This document shows, one piece after another, positions 7,086 to 12,879 of a stretch of 21,645 nt of DNA. Location: contig DKRV01000014.1 of the NCBI GenBank assembly GCA_002472405.1, positions 1-21,645 of the forward strand, read 5' to 3'. Origin of the DNA: Clostridiales bacterium UBA7273 (GTDB lineage: Bacteria > Bacillota > Clostridia > Oscillospirales > Oscillospiraceae). The first letter of the stretch is position 1; each line of letters begins with the position of its first letter. The notes below the pieces were generated by a model. It saw only the letters and a list, made by a program, of their open reading frames with translations, had not been told where the DNA came from and did not search any database. A program made the position numbers and the translations under genes.

Positions 7086-8435
7086 TCAGCCGCCGAAGCC
7101 GAAAAATCCGGGCGTCTGCTGCTGCGACTGGCTCTGCTGGCTGTCCTGCTGGTCGGCTATGGCAGAGGTGGTCTGCTCGCCGATTTCGACGGTCAGGGTA
7201 AGGGTCTGACCCTGACGATAAACGCTCAGGGTGAGCTTATCGCCGGCGGCGTGGTCGGCTATTATGGAGCTGAGGTCGCTCTTGCCGCTTATCTCCGTGC
7301 CGTCAACGGCGGTGATTATATCGTTTGTCTGAAGTCCGGCCTTGTCGGCAGGGCCTCCCTCGGTGACGGACGCAACCGCCGCACCGGCCGGGGTGCCGTA
7401 GTTCTTGGCCTCGTCGCTGACATCTGCGACCATGACACCGATGTAGGGCTTTGCAACGTAGCCCTTTTCGATGATGCTGTCAACGATGCTGCGCACGGAG
7501 TTTATGGGGATGGCAAAGCCGATGTTGTCGATCGATGCGCCGGAGCCGGACGAGCCGGAATATTTTGCGTTGGTTATACCGATGACCTCGCCATAGAGGT
7601 TAAACAGTGCGCCGCCGGAGTTGCCGGAGTTGATGGCGCAGTCGGTCTGAATAAGATTCATGGTGACGTTGTTCGACATCGTGACCTCGCGGTCAAGCGC
7701 GCTAACCGCGCCCGAGGTCAGCGAGAAGGTAAGCTCGCCGAGAGGGTTGCCGATCGCAATGACTGAATCGCCGACGTTGAGGTTATCCGAATCACCGATC
7801 GTAACCGGGGCGAGGTTTTTCGCGTCGATCTTCAAAACGGCAATGTCGTTGCTCTCATCGTAGCCGACGAGCTTTGCGTCGTAGCTTGTGCCGTCATAGA
7901 GCGTTACTTTGATGGAGCTTGCCGACTCTATGACGTGGAAGTTTGTTAGTATATATCCGTCGGAGGAATAGATAAAGCCCGAGCCGGATGCTGCCGACTG
8001 CGTGGTGTAGCCCCAGTAGTTTGTCGTTACCTGAGTTGTGATGCCAACGGTGGAGTTAACGTTCTTTGCATAGACCTCGGCAGCGGTCATCTGCTTGCTT
8101 GTGTCGATGCTTGCGGTGTTTATGACCGAGGTCGGGCGCTTGCCCTCGTTGACGGTAGTGCCGCCGCTCGAGCCGCCGAAAACGGCGTTTCCGATAGCCG
8201 AGCCGCCGAAGCCTGCGAGCATTGCGGCAACGAGCAGGCCGGCGACCATCGTGCCGGGCTTTTTCCAGAACGGCTTTTTATCCGCCTTGGGCATTTCCGG
8301 CTCGGCCTTGGGAGTCTGCTGAGAATTGCTCTGCTCATCCTCCGGCTTGTGGCCGTAAAAGAAGCTGTATTCACCGTCAACCGGTGCGTTCTGCTGATCC
8401 TGAACGTTTTCGTTTTTGTTTTCCATTTTATCCAT
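7086..8435 (-). CDS. htrA: Membrane-anchored HtrA/DegP-type serine protease with PDZ domain
   Basis: A 449-residue protein that degrades or refolds misfolded secreted proteins at the outer face of the membrane. In order: a hydrophilic cytoplasmic N terminus, one membrane anchor at about 62-80, a low-complexity Ser/Gly linker, a trypsin-like domain, and one PDZ domain at about 330-420 (GPADKAGLQTNDIITAVDG). The catalytic triad is visible as H167 (TNFHVIES), D197 (SNDIAVLKI) and S273 (NSGNSGGA). The C-terminal tail is Gln/Ser-rich and ends in PGFFGFGG. I chose ATG at 8435 because AAGGAGG lies 8 bases upstream; an in-frame start 15 codons earlier falls in the repeated leader. It is divergent from a two-component system that probably regulates it. 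Confidence 0.95.
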   Translation of the reverse strand: MDKMENKNENVQDQQNAPVDGEYSFFYGHKPEDEQSNSQQTPKAEPEMPKADKKPFWKKPGTMVAGLLVAAMLAGFGGSAIGNAVFGGSSGGTTVNEGKRPTSVINTASIDTSKQMTAAEVYAKNVNSTVGITTQVTTNYWGYTTQSAASGSGFIYSSDGYILTNFHVIESASSIKVTLYDGTSYDAKLVGYDESNDIAVLKIDAKNLAPVTIGDSDNLNVGDSVIAIGNPLGELTFSLTSGAVSALDREVTMSNNVTMNLIQTDCAINSGNSGGALFNLYGEVIGITNAKYSGSSGSGASIDNIGFAIPINSVRSIVDSIIEKGYVAKPYIGVMVADVSDEAKNYGTPAGAAVASVTEGGPADKAGLQTNDIITAVDGTEISGKSDLSSIIADHAAGDKLTLSVYRQGQTLTLTVEIGEQTTSAIADQQDSQQSQSQQQTPGFFGFGG

Positions 8436-8458
8436 GCTGGTGGCCTCCTTGTGACTGA

Positions 8459-8494
8459 GCACATAATGTATCTTTAGCACATAATGTATCTTTT
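8459..8494 (-). repeat. Tandem 17-bp direct repeat in the htrA leader
   Basis: GCACATAATGTATCTTT (plus strand) occurs at 8459-8475 and again at 8478-8494, a 19-bp period. It lies just upstream of the htrA ribosome binding site. It may be a slippage duplication or a repeated regulatory site. Confidence 0.8.
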
Positions 8495-8593
8495 CGCCGC
8501 ATTTGTCAATCCGGCGGTCGTTGTTGGTCTGCCGCTTCGGCGAAGCTCTGCTCGCCCGGTGGGCAGTTACCTGTATTTCGTGGAACTGTCATG

Positions 8594-8625
8594 AGAATAA
8601 GCCGCGAACCTGAAATGAGCTGAAA
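8594..8625 (-). promoter_or_regulatory. Candidate htrA promoter with paired TTTCAG boxes
   Basis: Read on the minus strand, TTTCAG (8625-8620), 4 bases, TTTCAG (8615-8610), 10 bases, TATTCT (8599-8594). This is nearly the mirror image of the response-regulator promoter at 8695-8727. The spacing suits tandem binding of an OmpR/PhoB-type regulator in place of a -35 box. Transcription from here would give htrA a leader of about 150 bases. Confidence 0.55.
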
Positions 8626-8694
8626 AAGTTTTGTTATCAAAATGTGAATTTGAAAAAACATGCTTTGAATTTTTCCCCTGCGCTGTTAAAATGA

Positions 8695-8727
8695 TTTCAG
8701 GTTCGTTTCAGTTGAGTATATTAATAT
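8695..8727 (+). promoter_or_regulatory. Candidate response-regulator promoter with paired TTTCAG boxes
   Basis: TTTCAG (8695-8700), 5 bases, TTTCAG (8706-8711), 10 bases, TAATAT (8722-8727). The 11-bp box period and absence of a good -35 are typical of OmpR/PhoB-type activated promoters. Autoregulation is inferred. Confidence 0.55.
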
Positions 8728-8746
8728 GTGTATCGGAGATGATACT

Positions 8747-9418
8747 ATGCGTATTCTTATAGCGGAGGACGAGGTCGGCATTGCAAAGGCCTTGAAGCTT
8801 GTTCTCGAAAAAAATCGTTTTGCCGTCGATATGGTTCACAACGGACTCGACGCGCTTGAATATATGCTGTCGGTTTCCTACGACGCGGTGGTGCTTGATA
8901 TAATGATGCCCGGTCTTGACGGGCTTGAGGTCTTAAAGCGCGCGCGCGAAAAGGGCGTGGGAACTCCGGTGCTGTTTCTCACGGCCAAGGCTGAGGTCGA
9001 GGACCGCATAGCCGGTCTTGACGCAGGCGCGGACGACTATCTGCCCAAGCCCTTTGCCATGGGCGAGTTTATCTCGCGCGTGCGCGCGCTCACACGCCGC
9101 AGCGGAAATTACGCGCCCGACGTTATATGCGTCGGCGGCACGAGCCTTGATCTTAGCTCCTACACGCTTTCCTCCGTCGGCGGCGGCGTGCGCCTTAATA
9201 ATAAGGAGTTTCAGCTCATGGAGCTTTTCATGCGAAATCGCGGCCGCGTTTTTTCGACGGATGCCCTCATGCAGAAGGTCTGGGATCTCGACACGGAGTC
9301 GGAAACGGACGTTGTGTGGACATACATAGGCTTTTTGCGCAAGAAGCTCAGGCAGCTTGACGCGGATGTTGAGATAAAAACCATTCGCGGCGCAGGCTAT
9401 GCGCTGGAGGCAAAATGA
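8747..9418 (+). CDS. OmpR-family response regulator
   Basis: A 223-residue regulator with a receiver domain (1-118) and a winged-helix DNA-binding domain (about 128-220, ending KTIRGAGYALE). Receiver residues are present: acidic D8/E9, phospho-acceptor D51 in LDIMMPGLDG, T79 and K101 in LPKPF. ATG at 8747 is preceded by GGAG at 8 bases and starts the conserved beta strand; an in-frame ATG seven codons earlier lies in the candidate -10 region. It overlaps the sensor kinase gene by 4 bases (ATGA), so the two are co-translated. Context next to htrA suggests an envelope or secretion stress regulator of CssR type. That functional link is inference. Confidence 0.93.
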   Translation: MRILIAEDEVGIAKALKLVLEKNRFAVDMVHNGLDALEYMLSVSYDAVVLDIMMPGLDGLEVLKRAREKGVGTPVLFLTAKAEVEDRIAGLDAGADDYLPKPFAMGEFISRVRALTRRSGNYAPDVICVGGTSLDLSSYTLSSVGGGVRLNNKEFQLMELFMRNRGRVFSTDALMQKVWDLDTESETDVVWTYIGFLRKKLRQLDADVEIKTIRGAGYALEAK

Positions 9419-10635
9419 TGCTTACGAAAATGCGGCGCAGATTTATAGCCTCGGCTATGGCGGCGATGGGAGCCGTTACGCTCGTGCTGCTGGTCGCTAT
9501 AAATCTGTGGAACTATAATATAACAACAAACAGGCTCGACGACACGATAAATTCGCTTATAACCACCGGCAAAAATCCTTACAGCGGCTCGTCGAGCTTC
9601 ACCCTGCCGGACATTTTCAGCGATAATTCGCCGGAGTCAAAATACATGACGCGCTATTTTGCCGTGGTGTACGACTCCGACGGCGACGCGGTGCGCGTGT
9701 TCAGCGATTATATTGCAACCGTCAGCGCGCAGGAGGCGCTTTACTATGCGTCCGACGCGCTGTCGTCGGGGCATACACAGGGCTATTACGGCGACTATCG
9801 CTATTGCCTCAAAAGCGGCTCATCCGGCGCGGCGGTCATATTCTTAAACGCCTCGCCCGAGCGGCAGTCGATGAAAACACTTTTTAACGTGTCGCTCATC
9901 GTTGCGGCGGCGAGCCTGCTTGCAGGCTTTGCGCTCGTTGCTGCGTTTTCCAAAAAGGCTATTGCGCCGTATGTTCGCAATATGCAGCTGCAAAAGGAGT
10001 TTATCACCGACGCCGGGCACGAGCTTAAAACTCCGCTGACCTCGATATCCACGAGCGCGGACGTTTTAAAAATGGAAAACGGCGACAACGAATGGGTCGA
10101 TAACATCCAGAAGCAGACCATGCGCATGTCAAAGCTCGTGAAGAACCTCGTTATGCTCTCGCGCCTTGACGAGGGCATGCCGCTGCCGGATAAGAGCGAT
10201 TTTTCGCTCAGCGACGCCGCGTGGGAAGCCGCAGAGCCTTTTGAAATGCGCGCAAAGGCGCAGGGCAAAAGCTACAGTCAGAACATAGCCCCCGACCTCG
10301 ACATGACGGGAGACATGGCTGCCGTGCAGCAGCTCATATCGATCCTGCTCGACAACGCGTTTAAATACTCCGATGACGGCGGCGAGATCCGCCTGTCGGT
10401 TTACGCGCAGCACAAAAACAAGGTCATCGAGGTCTACAACACCTGTCCGCCGGACTCGCTCGGGGATATCGACAGGTTCTTTGACCGCTTCTACCGCGCG
10501 GACAAATCGCGCACTTACGACGGCGGAACCGGCATTGGCCTTGCCATAGCGCGAGCCATCGTCCAGGCGCTCGGCGGCAGCATAAATGCAGAGACCGCCG
10601 ACGGAAAGAGCATAGTTTTCCGCGCCGTGATATGA
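9415..10635 (+). CDS. Membrane sensor histidine kinase
   Basis: A 406-residue partner of the preceding response regulator. It has TM1 at about 12-32, an extracytoplasmic sensor region of about 125 residues, TM2 at about 157-178, a dimerisation/phosphoacceptor helix with H202 (DAGHELKTPL), and an ATPase domain with N314 (LLDNAFKYS), FFDRFYRAD (355-363) and GGTGIGLAIAR (370-380). There is no recognisable HAMP domain; TM2 runs nearly straight into the H-box helix. The start is ATGATG overlapping the regulator stop. The ligand sensed is unknown; a role in sensing misfolded secreted protein is suggested only by the neighbouring htrA. Confidence 0.93.
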   Translation: MMLTKMRRRFIASAMAAMGAVTLVLLVAINLWNYNITTNRLDDTINSLITTGKNPYSGSSSFTLPDIFSDNSPESKYMTRYFAVVYDSDGDAVRVFSDYIATVSAQEALYYASDALSSGHTQGYYGDYRYCLKSGSSGAAVIFLNASPERQSMKTLFNVSLIVAAASLLAGFALVAAFSKKAIAPYVRNMQLQKEFITDAGHELKTPLTSISTSADVLKMENGDNEWVDNIQKQTMRMSKLVKNLVMLSRLDEGMPLPDKSDFSLSDAAWEAAEPFEMRAKAQGKSYSQNIAPDLDMTGDMAAVQQLISILLDNAFKYSDDGGEIRLSVYAQHKNKVIEVYNTCPPDSLGDIDRFFDRFYRADKSRTYDGGTGIGLAIARAIVQALGGSINAETADGKSIVFRAVI

Positions 10636-10647
10636 AAATAATATGAA

Positions 10648-10673
10648 AAATTCCTGCTCAAGAGCAGGAATTT
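10648..10673 (-). terminator. Terminator of the 20-codon gene (convergent with the sensor kinase)
   Basis: A 12-bp perfect stem AAATTCCTGCTC / GAGCAGGAATTT has a 2-base loop. The T run is on the minus strand, so it primarily ends minus-strand transcripts from 10735 or 11681. It lies 12 bases beyond the sensor kinase stop and may serve that gene too. Confidence 0.75.
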
Positions 10674-10735
10674 CAGCGGTCACTCGGACCGGGATCGTAA
10701 TCTCCGAATATCATATCGTCAATATCTGTTCCCAT
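10673..10735 (-). CDS. Small acidic 20-residue protein, unknown function
   Basis: A short gene below usual ORF cut-offs: MGTDIDDMIFGDYDPGPSDR. ATG at 10735 has GAGGTG six bases upstream, and the stop codon adjoins a strong intrinsic terminator. It is very acidic (six Asp, one Arg), without Cys, signal peptide or membrane segment. It lies 76 bases downstream of the metallophosphoesterase on the same strand, so it could be the last gene of that unit or have its own promoter (a TTGTCA about 20 bases from a TATACT upstream, weak spacing). I do not recognise a family. The combination of ribosome binding site, ORF and abutting terminator is the support. Confidence 0.6.
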   Translation of the reverse strand: MGTDIDDMIFGDYDPGPSDR

Positions 10736-10811
10736 GTTTTTCACCTCAGCTCAAATTCAGCATACTTTCAGTATATGCCCGGCATTATGGAAACATGACA
10801 AAAATTTTTAT

Positions 10812-11681
10812 TTACGCCCGAGCGTAAGCTGACGAGAGCTCAACGCAAACTATCTCGGGGCGGTTGAAAATACGCGGAATGGACACGGAATTTCCGAGGC
10901 CGCGCGAGACGATCAGTGTGTAGCGGCCGTTATTAAACTGCCCTGCGTCAAAATCGGGGAACAGGCGGCGGTCGGTTCCGATAAGCCCGCCCACGCCTGG
11001 GATGCGGATAAGTCCGCCGTGCGCATGGCCGCAGAATATAAGATCAACCGGCAGCTCGGGGTATTCGGTTATCCAGTAGTTCCGATGCCCGAGCAGTATT
11101 TTGAACGCGTCCGGAGCGGCATCGTTCATTTTCTGCGCAAGCTCGTCGGGGCTGAGCATGTCTGCGTAGGCCAGCGGATCTTCAACTCCGCCGAGGAGTA
11201 TCTCGTCATCGCCTCGGTTTATCGTAAGATACTCGTTGCTTAAATATTTTACGCCGGCGCGCTCCAAAATGTTCCGGACCTTGACGGCAAGTCCCGAGCC
11301 GAACTCGTGATTTCCGCTGACGAAATACACCGGACACAGCTTCACAAGCCTGGCAGCGAGCTTTTCGACGGCCGCGAGGTCGCCCTCGTCGGTCACGAAA
11401 TCACCCGTGAGCGCGATCATGTCCGGCTCAAGCGAGCCGACTTTATCGACAAGCTCCATGCCGTCCTCGCCAAACTCCGCGCCGTGAAGATCCGACAACT
11501 GCACGATCTTAAATCCGTCGAAGCTCTCCGGAAGCTTTTGAGATGCCACCTCGTAGCGGCTTATCTCAAGATCCTCTCGGCTGTCTTTTATTAAAAATGC
11601 CGCAGCCGCCGCGATCAGCGCAAGAATAATAAGCGCCGTCAGGCAGCCCCGGCCTCTGTGCTTTTTGCCCTTAGTTTTCAA
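10812..11681 (-). CDS. Membrane-anchored metallophosphoesterase (YkuE-like)
   Basis: A 289-residue calcineurin-like phosphoesterase with an N-terminal basic stretch and one membrane anchor at about 12-31, placing the catalytic domain outside the cell. The metal-site motifs are complete: D64 and H66 in SDLHG, GD at 93-94, GNHE at 123-126, H199 in LLGHR, and GHAHGG at 218-223. The nearest known type is YkuE/LpxH-like phosphodiesterases acting on phospholipid or nucleotide-like substrates; the substrate is not evident. The start is TTG at 11681 with AGGAG 7 bases upstream; the ATG inside that stretch is out of frame. The last codons contain a copy of a 15-bp repeat also found just upstream of the gene. 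Confidence 0.92.
   Translation of the reverse strand: MKTKGKKHRGRGCLTALIILALIAAAAAFLIKDSREDLEISRYEVASQKLPESFDGFKIVQLSDLHGAEFGEDGMELVDKVGSLEPDMIALTGDFVTDEGDLAAVEKLAARLVKLCPVYFVSGNHEFGSGLAVKVRNILERAGVKYLSNEYLTINRGDDEILLGGVEDPLAYADMLSPDELAQKMNDAAPDAFKILLGHRNYWITEYPELPVDLIFCGHAHGGLIRIPGVGGLIGTDRRLFPDFDAGQFNNGRYTLIVSRGLGNSVSIPRIFNRPEIVCVELSSAYARA
10825..10850 (+). repeat. Partial copy (A) of the TAAGCTGACGAGAGC repeat
   Basis: TAAGCTGACGAGAGC plus ten partly matching bases equals the left end of the element at 11695. It lies within the last codons of the metallophosphoesterase gene, in direct orientation relative to copy B. Confidence 0.65.
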
Positions 11682-11694
11682 TTTGCATCTCCTT

Positions 11695-11865
11695 TAAGCT
11701 GACGAGAGCCAAACGCATACCGGTTTTGCCGGACAGATTTTCACTCACACTGCGTTAAAGCTCTTGACAATACGACAGTACTCTCTGCAAGCTTTACCTT
11801 GCCTGAGCGAAAATAGCCGGAATGGCGAGCCGACAGGCGATATGTGTTCGGCTCTCGTCAGCTTA
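11695..11865. mobile_element. MITE-like inverted-repeat element
   Basis: About 171 bp bounded by a perfect 16-bp inverted repeat (TAAGCTGACGAGAGCC at 11695-11710 and its complement at 11850-11865). The match continues inward for nine bases with two mismatches, and more distantly (ATTTTC-CTCA, TAAAGC blocks) toward the centre. It holds no ORF. It lies directly before the metallophosphoesterase ribosome binding site, so it would be in that gene's leader and could fold as a long hairpin. It may be a miniature transposon or a structured leader; target-site duplication was not clear. Confidence 0.55.
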
Positions 11866-12054
11866 GCCATATAAAACAGTTTGCGTCAATTGTACCACAA
11901 AGCCGCCAATGCCGCAACTTCCGGATTTGACAGAGAGTGTAGCAATAATTACAGAAACCGAAACCCAAACCCCTCTTTCTTACAAGGTTTGAGCTGAATG
12001 ATAGATAAACTCTCATTGCTTCAGATAATCTCCGCCGAATACGACGATGTTTTG
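11866..12054. other. Intergenic stretch without a recognised gene
   Basis: The 445-base gap between the metallophosphoesterase and PepSY genes holds the inverted-repeat element (11695-11865), then this stretch, then the promoter at 12055. I see no convincing gene here; the longest minus-strand ORF has no usable ribosome binding site or protein-like composition. Confidence 0.5.
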
Positions 12055-12084
12055 TTGACAAACAGCCGCTTCTCTATATATAAT
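12055..12084 (+). promoter_or_regulatory. Promoter of the PepSY protein gene
   Basis: TTGACA (12055-12060), an 18-base spacer and TATAAT (12079-12084), 42 bases before the start codon. Confidence 0.8.
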
Positions 12085-12126
12085 AGTTAAGATTGTACAG
12101 CATTACCGGCAAAGGAGGAGTGCTGC

Positions 12127-12561
12127 TTGGCTTCGGGCGGAAAACACCTCAAAAAGCAAGCGAATAACAAGCGTGGAAGCGGCGACCATCTGTCGGAAAA
12201 AGACAGGCAGCGTGCGGCCCGACGGCGCTCACGCAGCGCCAACCGACGCGGCAGACTCAGACGCGGTGCACCGCAGATGATAGTCATGCTGCTGCTATGC
12301 ATCGTCATGATATCGCCGCTGCGCAGCTGCATTATAAGCGACTCGGACTATGTCGGCTATGCCGCCGCACGCGAAACGGCCCTTGCCGATGCCGGTATCA
12401 CTCAGGAAAAGGCAGCGGATCTTTCGACAGAGATGATCAAGATTGACGACACCGTTTGCTATAAGGTTCAGTTCACCGGCACGGTCACCGACTATCGATA
12501 CATAATCGATGCAAAAACCGGCCTCATAATCGGCCAGAATTTTTACAGAACAGAAGGATAA
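12127..12561 (+). CDS. Membrane-anchored PepSY-domain protein
   Basis: A 144-residue protein with a very basic cytoplasmic N terminus (about 1-47, rich in Arg/Lys), a single membrane segment at about 50-66, and an extracytoplasmic PepSY-type domain at about 76-140 (AARETALADAGI ... YRYIIDAKTGLIIG). PepSY domains are thought to inhibit or modulate peptidases at the cell surface. The start is TTG at 12127, chosen because AGGAGG lies 8 bases upstream. It forms a single-gene unit with its own promoter and terminator. The basic tail could bind nucleic acid or membrane lipid, but this is a guess. Confidence 0.82.
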   Translation: MASGGKHLKKQANNKRGSGDHLSEKDRQRAARRRSRSANRRGRLRRGAPQMIVMLLLCIVMISPLRSCIISDSDYVGYAAARETALADAGITQEKAADLSTEMIKIDDTVCYKVQFTGTVTDYRYIIDAKTGLIIGQNFYRTEG

Positions 12562-12578
12562 ATAAAGCGTTTTTCCAG

Positions 12579-12607
12579 AAACAGGGCATGGTTAATATGC
12601 CCTGTTT
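12579..12607 (+). terminator. Intrinsic terminator of the PepSY gene
   Basis: An 11-bp stem (AAACAGGGCAT / ATGCCCTGTTT) with a 7-base loop is followed by TCATTTAT; it lies 18 bases past the stop. Confidence 0.85.
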
Positions 12608-12718
12608 TCATTTATGAGACACAATTAAATTTGTGTAATAACAAATTAATCGCCAAACAGAGGCGCGTTTGTTCAACATAAAGCACAAAAAACATGTTAA
12701 AACAGGGACATATTGTGG

Positions 12719-12747
12719 TTGCAATTTGTGAAAAAAAGTGTTATACT
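12719..12747 (+). promoter_or_regulatory. Promoter of the flavin reductase gene
   Basis: TTGCAA (12719-12724), exactly 17 bases, TATACT (12742-12747). Transcription should begin near 12754, giving a leader of about 125 bases. The 318-base gap before the reductase gene holds only the upstream terminator, this promoter and the leader. Confidence 0.75.
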
Positions 12748-12761
12748 TAGTCCGCTATTGT

Positions 12762-12839
12762 GTAGACGCACGTCAACTCATGGCATGATACTATTTTGTA
12801 AACGTTCGACACCGAGGTTTTACCAACGGTGTCTACCGT
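12762..12839 (+). promoter_or_regulatory. Structured 5' leader with alternative pairings
   Basis: The segment around 12826-12839 can pair in three mutually exclusive ways: with itself (ACGGT 12826-12830 / ACCGT 12835-12839), with GACACCG at 12808-12814 (via CGGTGTC 12827-12833), or with GTAGAC at 12762-12767 (via GTCTAC 12831-12836). No known riboswitch class was recognised. Confidence 0.4.
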
Positions 12840-12879
12840 GATAAATTAGTCAATCATATTTAAAGGAAGGAAGAACCAT

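Noticed and set aside
8726..8746. Upstream ATG for the response regulator (seven more codons)
   Set aside because: It lies within the candidate -10 region and lacks a ribosome binding site; the ATG at 8747 has GGAG at 8 bases and starts the receiver fold.
11858..12061. 67-codon minus-strand ORF in the gap before the PepSY gene
   Set aside because: No ribosome binding site, ends in the arm of the inverted-repeat element, and lies across the intergenic region without protein-like composition.
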